Made by a program: the position numbers and the translations under genes
Notes under the pieces: generated by a model
The model's input: only the letters and a program-made list of their open reading frames with translations
Told to the model about the DNA's origin: nothing
Database searches by the model: none
Source: Gautieria morchelliformis
Lineage: Eukaryota > Basidiomycota > Agaricomycetes > Gomphales > Gomphaceae
DNA length: 64,000 bases
Assembly: GCA_015179125.1 (NCBI GenBank)
Contig: WHVA01000524.1
Coordinates: 1-64,000, forward strand
Direction: 5' to 3'
Shown: one piece after another, positions 53,118 to 63,588 of the stretch
Position numbering within the stretch: position 1 is the stretch's first letter
How the letters are laid out: every line of letters begins with the position of its first letter

Positions 53118-55300
53118 CTACATGGATACTTTGACGGCTCCGAGGTCGGCTTCATGGGCTTCCAGCCTCTCTTCAATATCATCTGGGTCTGTTGCTATCA
53201 TGCATATGGTTTGCACTATGGACCTCCAGGATTCTGGCACATTTCTGAGGATAGTAGCCGCGTGAGTGGAATCAGCTATGTTTTCACCCATTTTTGACAG
53301 CTGATTTCTGTATTCCTTCATCACCATGATGTATGCTGAAATGGACTGTCCCTCAGTCATGTGGTAATTCTTGTATATAGTCCTGACTATGCTGATTTTG
53401 CTTGGGTCTGTGGACTCGAGCTTTCTAGTCAGGACCCTCCACGCTTCTTCGCATTTGTGGGTCGTGTCAATTGCCATCTGGAGTTCCAGCGATATGCAGA
53501 GTAGTATCTGGCTGTAAGCGACATTATTTTTCTTGTCCCATTCATCTCGACGCTGTGTTAAGGTGGCGCTTGTCATGATTCGTTTATTCTGCGAATCATC
53601 CCTCAGCACACAGCGAATGACCTCCCGAACCAGCGAATATCTTGCCAAAATATTTGTCGCCATACTGCTTTCACATTCGCTATTCGCATCATTCCTGCCA
53701 GGACGCCAGGTGTTGGCGCCCTCATCCATCATAGAACCCATCATCTGTTAAACTCCCACTCCATGACAGACCCACATGCTCAGGATGCATTCAGATAGTG
53801 GCAGGACGAATTAGCTTCGCTGAAGTTTTCACTACACAGTTGTCATGACCCATTCATTTCTTGTATCCAGCTATCCCTGTTTTCCCTTTCACCACCACTC
53901 TTCCATGTTCGCTCAGCTTCGCTCCATTGACTCTTTGCTCCATTCACTATTCGCCACATTCGCCAAATGACCATTCGCTACTCGCATCATTCGCCAGTAG
54001 CCATGCCATCAAACATGATCGACATCCTTTACCTGGATTGATGGTTCATCACTGGTCCTATCATGAATTGCAAGGAGGTGCAGGCTGTCATGACTCATTT
54101 ATTTCTTGTACCCAGCTATCCCTGTTTTCCCTTTCACCACTCTTCCATGTTTGCTCATCTTCGCTCCATTCACTCCTCACTCCATTCGCTATTTGCCACA
54201 TTCGCCATATGACCATTCGCTACTCGTATCATTCGCCAGCAGGCATGCCATCAAACACAATCGACATCCTTTACCCGGATTGATGGTTCATCACTGGTCC
54301 CAACATCTTCTCAACTCAACCCCCTTTGGGTGTTCCTATGGCCAGAATGCATTCGCGGGGCATCCTACCCGTAGGTCATGTGGGATCAACCCAGCAGACG
54401 AAGAGTCCGTGCAGGGTGGTGTATATGCAGGTCCCAAGGCGTGTTTTCGTACATAGGGGCCTTCGCCCTCTTTCCTCTCCGTCGTTTCATGTTCGCACCC
54501 CTCTTCCATTCTATTGTATGTCTATTTCATCTATTATGTATCCTGACCGCGCACCCCTATCCAACCATGACTCCAGATGGCCTCTTTCCTATTCGCTAGC
54601 ACCATATGAGCATTCGGTATAAGTAGTCTACATTCACATGTATATTCTCCAGTTTAATTATCATACATCCATCTTGTGCAAACTTGACCTCGCTGTAATC
54701 TTCGTCTTGAGCCTTCTCCTGTAGATTTATATCTTCGACCAGAAGAGGACTTAGGCATCACTGGTGAGTTCTCATACTTCATCTTTGTTACCTTAGCCTT
54801 CGAGTTATTTTCTGTGCTGTCAGCGAAGGGCTCCGAAGGAGCACCTTTGCCGGCGAAGGGATTGTCGCTACTTAGACAACCTTTCCATGACACCTTGCAC
54901 GTTACGTCGTCAAGTGCCACGGGCTATTTCGCTATGACTGTAGATCAGGGCGAATTCATTTTGAGTAACCCTGTTACTTCTTAACCCTTATCTCTTCGGT
55001 ACTGTTTGCTGGGCGATTCGCTAGATTGCACACACTATTTGGGCATTGGCCACTAAAATGCGATATTAACGCCCAAAATACAATATTGACAGCGCTGTTG
55101 ATGGTGACTTGCTGGTTAGTGATTGTAGGGTAAGGGTCTGTACCAGTGATGATCTTGTATAGTCCTCTGTCCCTCGCCGTCACTAACAACTCCCTCTTCC
55201 AGGACATCCAGTTGTCCTTCCCCAACTTCAGTTTTATGTCTGGAAATTTGTGGATGTCGTGTTTTGGGGTTATGTGATTCGATGCCTTTGCTTGAGCCAT
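53118..55300 (-). pseudogene. Copia E gag, interrupted by S1-C
   Basis: The N-terminal gag (55300-55097) reads MAQAKASNHITPKHDIHKFP and LKLGKDNWMSWKRELLVTAR. The rest (53565-53118) has ISLELQMAIDTTHKCEEAWR and ISAYIMVMKEYRNQLSKMGE. A zinc-knuckle remnant follows near 52930-53000. The two parts are separated by solo LTR S1-C with the duplication gcgct. Confidence 0.82.
53571..55091 (-). repeat. Solo LTR S1-C (TSD gcgct), three terminal units
   Basis: 1521 bp, the S1 family in reverse orientation (TGTCATGATTCG on the plus strand, ending aatattgaca). It is flanked by gcgct (53566-53570 and 55092-55096). The terminal unit is repeated, with starts at 53571, 53841 and 54086 (tgtcatga-c/t). It is non-coding. 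Confidence 0.87.
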
Positions 55301-55326
55301 GGTGGAGGTCAGTGAGACTTTTAATC

Positions 55327-55981
55327 TGAGAAGAAGTCTAACTATTATGTGGTGTGCTGAGATAAGTATATGATTCAAGCTTTCAAGCAAAGCTGAATCG
55401 AGTATATGTCTGGGGTATGCGAGCCTATAAGTTTTCTGAGGAGAGTGTACAAAGCTTGTGGGGAAATACTAAGTATATGCGTCGAGATAAACAGATTCTT
55501 GTAAGAAGGCGTGTTCGATTGACTAGCGTTCTAATGTACATGCTACAGCTATTTAACCCTTGTGTAGGATGTTCTAGGATAAAAGGGGTGTTACCAGTGC
55601 CGGTAGATGTGAGTGGGAAGTATGTGCTATGGGGGTTGGAGTGCTGGTTGCTGCAGTGTGTACGTACTGTATCTATCGAATGAGAGGGGAGGTATAGGAC
55701 TTGGATATCAGAAGTGTGTGATGTGTGGAAGGAAAGGAAGGAAAGGATAGTCCGTGCATGGTGGCTCAGCCACCGTGCCACTCCACAGATCAATCCCTCT
55801 CGGGCTCAGGGATGGGTCCGCGGGTTTTACATCGGACGTCGGTCTGTAGCGGCGTGGAGTGTGCTAACAAGGCATGTGTGGGTTGGTGAATTATCAAGTG
55901 GGGATCACAGGAATGTGTGAGCGCTAGTAGACGAAGGGAAGGGGGGATTGCGTGTCGTGTGGTACAATAGTATTTGTGACA
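55327..55981 (-). repeat. 5' LTR of copia E
   Basis: 655 bp, same ends as the 3' LTR. The gag start (MAQAKASNHITPKHD) lies about 25 bp inside it on the minus strand. The outside flank is gggta (55982-55986). Confidence 0.9.
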
Positions 55982-56010
55982 GGGTACACATCACATGACT
56001 TCGACATTCA

Positions 56011-56043
56011 CCCTGAGAAAACTTTTCTAATCATGCGGAGTTG
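56011..56043 (-). repeat. Right arm of inverted repeat at the copia E insertion site
   Basis: 33 bp (ccctgagaaaac... catgcggagttg), 30 of 33 positions complementary to 30571-30603. Without the 25-kb insertion the arms would be about 50 bp apart and able to form a hairpin. Confidence 0.85.
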
Positions 56044-59000
56044 CTTGTTGTCGGCAACTCAACAAAAGTCACGAAAAATGAATTCTACATCACAAAAACC
56101 GCGGAGGTATGACCTTCACTGACCATGCCGCTAACAGATAATGGCCATTGGTAACACAGCTAAAAGAGGTGCAATGCGCGCCAATCATCAGGTACCAACC
56201 AGAGGTGGAGTGTCATTTTCATGCAAGTGCTGCCATCATGGAACCATCATCTCTGCGAAATGCCCACACCATGCAAAGCTGGCTGCATCATACCATCATA
56301 ATGTCACTCGCACCCATTCTGGCTCCTTCCTACCAGACTGGTTGCATATGATAAGGTACATGTCACATACGCTATGTTCTAAATACGCGTTCATTATGTG
56401 TTTACTATGTACAATATTGACTTTCTTAGGCTGCTTCTTGCCAGGATCAAGTCCCTCACTCAAAATTCCTCCAGCCCTCCCCTCCAGCGACCCCCCTCAC
56501 TCCCTCACCACCCTTGCCATTGCCCCCTCCTGCAGGGCCGCGCTTCTGCACATCCTTGATGCCCCACCAACACTCCAACTTGAGCTCATCTTCCAGAATA
56601 TGCTTGGAGAAATATCATCGTGCAGCCAGTCCTATTCATCGAGATATCCGAAGAAAAACATATGGGGCAAAAAGGAGGAATTGAAACAAACAGAGGACAG
56701 AGAGGCGCACAAGCAAAGAGAGGGTCATGTCGAAATATATGCAATAGCTAACAAACATGACCACCAAAAGGACTGAAATAGAAATTATTAATCACAGCCT
56801 AGCACAACAACTCATTGGGGTAACAACTGACCATCCCAAATGCACGTGAGCATGACCAGCGAAAGCGACCCCTAGTTGGGTCACCACCACCCAGCATGAA
56901 TTGCAATCAAGTGGATCCTTAGCTGCCATGAGTGATGACACCCACACTTCCACAAGAGCAAGTTGTCAATCTGCGCTATTCTAAGTCTGAAACTTGTCAA
57001 GTTCTGACAAGCTCAAACAAAGAGATGTGAAACGCGATGTATCTCTGAGTAAGGTCAAAAAAGGAAAAGGAGAGCTAGAACAATACATTAGCAGCACAGG
57101 AATCAGATAGTTGGATCTCAAGGAAGGAGAGGTTGTGATGGTGCGAGTGTTGTTTGTTTGGTTCCGTACATCGGAGGGTCACGTGCACACCTTCGAGTGT
57201 TTCGAACATCGGAGTTTGAAATGACATCGGAAATATAAGCAGCACACGCATAAATAATAACTGCAGTTGAATCTCAGTGGTAGAAGAGGATGAAGCCAAG
57301 TGGGAAGACAATGAAAGCTTAGTGATGATGGCTATAAGTTGGCATGATTAGGGATAGGATAAGCATGCCATTGTGAAGCCGGGCTGCCATGCGGCAGTCA
57401 CTGCTCGGTGGATGACCAGCCGGCAACGACATGGTACCTGGGATGCCAATGTATTATCATGACCAGGGCATCGGACGCCAGCATGCACTGCCATGGCTAT
57501 GCGGCAGCCATCCCTGCTCCATGATGGCCAGCTCATGGTACCAGATGCCGGAGATGCCCGTCCGGCGACATGCCGGGCCAGGATGGACACATGTGCCATA
57601 GGTGACATTGTGACGCCATCTCAGCGCGCTTTTAGTGATGTACAGTATTTTACAATTGAGGATCACTCATGGGAACTATGTCGATCACTCCATCCAAAAA
57701 AATGTAATATTTTATCTTCCTAATGGTTGGTAATCACCTATTCACTGAAGGGGTGATCACTTATAGGAATGGCGTATGGTAAGAGGTTGTTGATGTTTTG
57801 GTGCCATGGTGTCTTTTTAGCCTTGGAATTTGAAATTTGAAGCGTGGACTTCTGGCCAGCCGTATGTATACCCAATCACTGTATCATAAATATTCTCGTT
57901 ACGTATTTGAATATTTGGAGCTTAGCCCTGCAACTTTAAATTTTGAACATACTGATGTATTCCGAGTGCGTCACCAGTACCTACAGAAATTTACAGCTAC
58001 GCGAAGGCCTAATTCGAGCCGATTTCCACTGGGAGCCATCATCCATATCCCGTAGCGACTAAGCGCAGCTCGATTGCCATTTACGCTCATCAAGGAACTG
58101 TCGAACGTTTCAAGGTTTCGTACCACATAGTACACCTCAGCATCGGTTCTTGGCGCTAATTGCGATTTTTGACGCGTGGCTTGAAAACGAAATAAATGTG
58201 TGCCAGGCTCCTTGGCAACTCCGGACGTGCCACGAGTGCGTTGCGATCACATCTGCCAAAACACTAGTTCGTTGATGTCATCTGCTTTGGGATCAGCTTC
58301 GGATCGGCCAGAATACGAGTTCGACACGATAAATAACATTGTCTCGCACAGACCCTCTTGGTCAGGACTCACTCGTTCTACAGCTTAATCCCCTCAATCC
58401 TGCATATGTCCCAAGCATCTGTGCTTATCAGTGCTCTCTCACAGCTTCAGAAAACAAACCTCTCGACAGGTATCTGTCAATGCTGTATTTTTTATCATCC
58501 ACACTGAGTCGATTTTTTTGGTTGGAATAGCTGCAGCTACCGCTTGGCTAACCTATGAAATATTAATCACACTCGGACAGGAGGTGTGACACAAGATCAT
58601 GCTTCATTACAAAATAAACTTACTGTAAGCTATCTACAGATCAACTATATATGGAAGTACGAATACTCAGCGGAAAACGTGACCTCCCAATTCTCATATC
58701 ATCTGTTTTTGAAGGGCACAGTGGTCATCCCCAAAAGTCCTGTATTTGGCTTCTCGCTATTATGGATTATTCAATCTAGTGTTGGTCTACCACCACGTGC
58801 TTGCAGTCCCCGTAGGCTAACGGCTCAATCGACAGAGTCAATACTGTTGGTATGTCCCTGCTTGTCGCATATATACAGATAGGCTAAACCAATTCAAGTG
58901 ACACTGACACCGAATATGTCCGTCAATGTGAGAGCCCCTTGCTACTTGACACACATATTTGATACTCACGATATCCAGTTGTGCGTAATAACGATTTCTG

Positions 59001-60304
59001 CCTCAGTAGCGACACCTCATACCTCCCATAGATGTGAAGCTTGGGGTTGGTTTGACGCATTGTAATGTTGTAAAGAAATAACAGCGAGCCTTTACGCTAA
59101 TACCGGATACAGCAGTGGAGTTGTATTCTTTACTACAACTGTCAATTTCATACTTCTGTTGCGAATCCATGCCCTGTACGGTCGAAATAAAACCGGTGAG
59201 TGGGGCCTGGCCTTTGGTGTCTTCCTATTATTTATGACGATTACTAGTTCTCATTTTTCTCTTAACCTTATACTGTGGCAAGTGCTTCGCATTATCCACT
59301 AGAAGCCTCTGTTAACGGATACTACACAGGAGAATTTGTGGTGCGACTGGGCCATTCTATCTACTCTGTTGTGTCTTCCAACAACGTTACTCCTACATCT
59401 AGACCGAGGTCATCGTTTCAGCTCTCACAATTAGGCAAATACATTTCATCCCAATACCGCCCAACGTACCATTACTTGGTTGTTTGAGCGCCGGCCACCC
59501 ACCTCGGCTAACATTGATATCATGGTAAGCACGTATTCCTACTTTGTCTCTATCTGCACTGAGTAGCAGAGTAGGGTTCCCTGCCTCGTCGTTGCTTGTA
59601 AGCCTGGTTCCGTCCCACAAGTTCTTTCCCCTCCATTGAGTAAGATATGTTAAGGCGTGTTCTTCTTCATGACCCTTTACAAATTCTACACCTTTATCCG
59701 GGAAGCGTTCAGTGATTCAGGTGTAATATTTCCATGGGAAGGCAGATCACTGGCTCCAGTTACTTCACTGTTTCTCAGGGATGGGGCGTCGTTTTTTGCA
59801 ATGTAAGTTTGGTATGTCAGGCCATTAAGAAACAGTGTTTGAATACCTTTACCCTTTCTCCAGGATTTTTGGTAAGCATGAGCTCACGGCCGGGGTGGTA
59901 GATACTTCCTGACCATCGACCCCTACGTCCTTTAGCCGTTATTTTATTGAACACTCTCTTCAACGTGATTGTCAAATCAGGGCCATTAATATCCGTCGGA
60001 TCCCCGTGCGTCCCACTCTGATACACGTCAATGTTTATCCCTGTAATTAAACATGTCTGCAGCTGGTTGATGGCTACGTACTCTTTGACCGTGAGTCCTG
60101 AGTTTCTTCTGCCTGGATAGCTAGTATCTGAGCCCATCATTTGCTAGGGGTCTCGTCTAATCCTCAACCTGAGATCTGCATCGGGGAGGATGGACATTAT
60201 GCCCAGCTCCCATATGGTGTTGACTCAGCCTGTCAGCCCAAGGGACCCCGTATTCGCTCGACCCGAGCAGGACAGTGCACCTTCTGTAGTTACTACCACC
60301 GCGT
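56044..60304. other. Unassigned DNA with short unknown ORFs
   Basis: No recognised gene. Frames worth noting are 56141-56776 (plus, 211 codons, GCFLPGSSPSLKIPPALPSS then a Lys/Glu-rich end), 58586-58882 (plus, YSAENVTSQFSYHLFLKGTV), 59399-59620 (minus, TRLTSNDEAGNPTLLLSADR) and 59817-60140 (minus, 107 codons, TVKEYVAINQLQTCLITGIN, MLTKNPGERVKVFKHCF). 57340-57610 is GC-rich with partly repeated catgcggcag and gatgccgg words. Nothing ties these together, and no splice-supported gene could be built. Confidence 0.4.
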
Positions 60305-60510
60305 GAAACCAGGAGATAACGGGTCACAAATTATTATTATTATTGTAAGGATTAAATATAGGATCGCAGGAAGATAGTGAGCCGAGATCCTAAATTTTAG
60401 TAATATAGATTGTATCTCAGATCAAGAATATATAACTTACTAGCATGGGCGTAGGTCAAACACACCCAGATAAATAAGATGCATCATGTGAAATATATCC
60501 TCTTTCCTGG
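60305..60510 (+). repeat. Direct repeat, copy 1
   Basis: About 205 bp (aaaccaggagataacggg ... atatcctctttcctgg) that recurs at 61433-61664 at roughly 90% identity by eye. It includes the word aggtcaaacacacccagataaa, which resembles the aagtcaaacac motifs at 48716-48835. Confidence 0.85.
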
Positions 60511-60574
60511 CAGCAACCCCATATTCACATGAGCCAGGAAGGACAATGCACCTTCTGCAGTTACTAACGCAAGG

Positions 60575-61409
60575 GATAATAATGTCTCCCGGGAATGCAA
60601 TTCTGTCTCCGCCAAACAGCTTCCCGTCCTCGAATATAACCCAGCCGTCTCAACATTAAGCCACTACTCCCCGGCACCACCAAAAAATATGAACCGCAGA
60701 TCAATCGAAAGCTCTCTACGAGGACATTCGGAGAAAATTATCCTTTGCGTCATATCTTCAATTTTCAATCAGTTATAGGTAAATCTTTGTGTTGTCTAGT
60801 CTTAGTACCACCGTACGTTCTGCTTCTTGCCGCCTTGAACAGAATCCATCCCTGAGGGTTATTAGGGTAGAGCCACTGTGGCCCGTACAGTCTGCAAATT
60901 TCTAATAAATACAGGTTATCATTGCGGGCTTTCTGTCCACGTGTACGGAACTTCTTAGTGGCCAGGGACGACCAGGATGTCGTTTTCCAGACGGCATGGC
61001 GATTGAGATGGGTAGAGAGCTCATAATAATGACTGACCATTATATAGCAAAGAGAAATCAAATAACTTTGTCCCACATTGTCCACCAAGACAAGTGCATT
61101 AGGCGCAACAAAATAGAAACAGTCAGATGGTCGGTGGTTTTAACCATGCCCATACCTGAGAAAAGGCGCCGTCGAAATTGGGCCATGTTTAGTGCCACTG
61201 TGCACCAATCAAGAGGCCGATAATTTTGCCGTGGTGTGCTCGATCCGGGCAACAAAACGAGCCTGCACTCGTATTTTTTGGTAGAGTACATGGCGAGCTA
61301 CATAAAGTTGAGACAGGAATGCATTGTGGACGAGACAAAGGCCCCAACACGACGTGACACCGGGCTGTTTGGCGGAGACAGAATTGTATTCCCAGGAGAC
61401 ATTATTCAT
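60575..61409. repeat. 835-bp interval bounded by a 46-bp inverted repeat
   Basis: 60575-60620 and 61364-61409 are reverse complements at 41 of 46 positions (gcggagacagaatt core). The arms face outward with aataatgtctcc at both outer ends, as a terminal-inverted-repeat element would have. The interior has a 107-codon minus frame (61088-60765, NDNLYLLEICRLYGPQWLYP) that I do not recognise. Confidence 0.55.
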
Positions 61410-61432
61410 TTTTCTGTTACTAACACAGCTTA

Positions 61433-61664
61433 AAACCAGGAGATAATGGGTTCCAAAAAAAATTTTTTTTTTTCTTTTTTGTCAGGAATAAATATAGGAT
61501 CGCAGGAAAATAGTGAGCTGAGATCCTAAATTTTAGTAATATGGATTATATCTCAGATCAAGAATATATAACTTACTAGCCAGTATACCCATGCTTCACA
61601 TGGGCATAGGTCAAACACATCCAGGTAAATAAAATGCATCATGTGAAATATATGCTCTTTCCTG
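61433..61664 (+). repeat. Direct repeat, copy 2
   Basis: Longer than copy 1 by a T-rich insertion and by ccagtatacccatgcttcac near 61580. It leads into the tgtcccc minisatellite at 61680. Confidence 0.85.
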
Positions 61665-61679
61665 TGTCCTCCTGTGTAA

Positions 61680-61809
61680 ATGTCTCCCCATGTCCCCTGC
61701 AAGCAGTGTATCGCATGAGTAGTGTGTCTCCTACGTGTAGTGTGCATAGTGTGTCCCCCATGTGTAGTGTGTGTAGGGTGTCCCCCATGTGCATTGTGTC
61801 TCCCCTGTG
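61680..61809. repeat. tgtcccc-type minisatellite, third locus
   Basis: About six irregular units like gtgtcccccatgtgtagtgt, directly adjoining the LTR at 61810. Same motif family as the tracts at 46237-47195 and 49590-50470. Confidence 0.85.
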
Positions 61810-62650
61810 TGTAAGGGCAACTCTCCCTGGACAGCAGGAATCACATGGTCTGGCAGTGGAGGATCCAAAGAGGAAAACCTGTGGATCCATGCTGCCAACA
61901 TGCTACCTATATACCTTGCACCCCTGATCAAAGTCAGGGACACCCACTCCACTCCTGATGTAAGTCCAAGGCTTGGCCCACCGCCTGACACATGGGACCC
62001 TGCATATGCCCCTGGTGCCACTCCGGGATGATAGCCGAAGCCGAAGTTTCCAGAACTCAGCTTTGCCCTTGGGATGATCTCAAGTTGGATCCGGACCTCT
62101 GGGTTGGAACCAAAGCCAAGCTTGGAAACAGTCTCAGGAAGGGGTTCCCCTGACATCACCCCCCTTCTAGAGTGCTGCATCCTCAAAGCATGGGACATGA
62201 TGGATTGGAAGACTGTTGACCTAAGCCTCCAGGGTGCACCTGGGTGTGTCCGATAGAATTCCCACACCTTGGCTGGTGCATGGACATCCTCTTCGCAGAC
62301 CCATGAGTTCTCCTCATACCCATAGCCTTCCCACTTGATCAAGAATTGGAGGTGGCCCCATAGGAGGCACCTGTTGAGGATCTTGTTGACAACATAGTGC
62401 TTGCTCCCCATTGACAATTCCTGGCGGTGGTGGGATCTGGCCCTTCAGCCTGGGATCAGGTCTTCTGGGGCCAGGAGGAGCTTCATGACATTGAACACTG
62501 GGTGCAGCTGAGCCATCAATGTGGGTAGGCGCAGTCGGTACACATTCCTTCCAACTTTCACAACCACCAGGAACAGGCCAAGGTATTGGTGGGTGAGCTT
62601 AACCGAGGGACGGGTGGTCCGGATGTCACTTGCATGGACCTGCACATAGA
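61810..62650 (-). mobile_element. G2-like gypsy fragment: integrase tail, chromodomain and 3' LTR
   Basis: Minus-strand fossil related to G2. The integrase end reads ASDIRTTRPSVKLTHQYLGL and AQLHPVFNVMKLL (62645-62450). The chromodomain reads VVNKILNRCLLWGHLQFLIK and WEGYGYEENSWVCEEDVHAP (62400-62280). The LTR spans 62155-61810 (346 bp on the minus strand) with TGTCAGGGGA...GTTGCCCTTACA ends identical to those of G2 but a different middle. Upstream pol is missing. A few breaks. Confidence 0.87.
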
Positions 62651-62934
62651 TTACCCTATACCTAACACAGCTTCACTGGTTTGGCTCCCTTTGCTGAACC
62701 ACAGCTTTCACCACACAAGGCTTTCAGGCATTCACTGTGTTCACATATCCGCATACACTGACCCACAATACTAAAGACCCAAAACCAATCCTGACAGAAG
62801 TGCTTGCACAGCACCCTGCTGTCATGATTTGTATTTTTCCCCATTTGTTACTACATTATTCCCCCCCTTTACCTATTTTCCCCATCATCCTAGCTCTATT
62901 CCTCCCCATCTTGCCTTTTACTGTCAAGCAGTAA

Positions 62935-63178
62935 AGGACCTACTTTCGAACAAGTCCCTCCCCCCAACCCACGCTCGATACAAAGAAGCAATCCTAGCAC
63001 ATGACATCGTGGACTTCATACATCAGGACGGAAAGAGCAATCCAGCAGATGGCCTATCATGCTCATGTCTAGCCCCTGGACCACCAGAGACGGGGTCCAT
63101 AGACCTGGGGTGGGAACATAAACGAGGCATCATCAATGATCTATACTCAGAATATGCTATAGGCCGCCATACACTCTA
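62935..63178 (+). mobile_element. Ty3/gypsy RNase H tail fragment
   Basis: Plus-strand residues THARYKEAILAHDIVDFIHQ and GKSNPADGLSCSCL match the end of gypsy RNase H (…HxxGxxNxxADGLSR) and the start of the linker to integrase (DLGWEHKRGIINDLYSE). Short fossil with both sides cut. 62656-62934 holds nothing recognisable. Confidence 0.65.
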
Positions 63179-63179
63179 G

Positions 63180-63588
63180 TGCCATTAAGCCACTCTTTCT
63201 TCTGTTGATCATATACCCAGCATTGGTCTTCAGAAAAGACCGAGACGTAGTCATCATCGTCACCAAGCTTGCCTACTGAGATGAGTCTTATGGTGGCATC
63301 GGGGACATAGAGGACTTGTCGCAATGTAAGGGATTTTCTGCTTAGTGTATTCATTGTAACATCTCCTACACCAATGGCTTTGGCAATGGAACCGTTCATA
63401 CCTTTGATGGGATGAGGTTTGATTGGCACAAGCTTGGTGAAATCGTCTCTGCATGGGGTGCAGTGAATGGATGCACCGGAATCAAGGAATCAAGTGATGG
63501 GACCCATCAACGCAAGTACTGATTCAGGTGCACTAGCAGTGCCACGTTGATGTGCTAGCCAATCGATACTCCATGCAGTGTCAGTTTC
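63180..63588 (-). mobile_element. Ty1/copia protease-region fragment
   Basis: Minus-strand residues PIKGMNGSIAKAIGVGDVTM and RQVLYVPDATIRLISVGKLG are typical of the copia protease end and the segment before integrase. A Ser-Gly-Ala-Ser-like site lies just upstream (about 63470). It differs from copia E. Its upstream continuation is interrupted at 63589 by S1-D. Confidence 0.78.

Larger units (their letters stand above)
30631..55981 (-). mobile_element. Outer Ty1/copia element E, expanded to 25 kb by nested insertions
   Basis: Two LTRs about 24 kb apart, 55327-55981 (5') and 30631-31283 (3'), are about 93-95% alike by eye. They share TGTCACAAATAC...TTCTTCTCA ends on the minus strand and are bounded outside by the direct repeat gggta at 30626-30630 and 55982-55986. 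That shows one insertion event. Parts of copia E in order on the minus strand are gag (about 55300 to 53118), protease (about 52750-52400), integrase (about 52361-51730 and 39580-39300), RT (to 38227) and RNase H (about 38100-37734). Everything else between the LTRs is younger insertion. The element is a broken fossil with many breaks. LTR divergence indicates it is older than G2 or of similar age. Confidence 0.88.
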
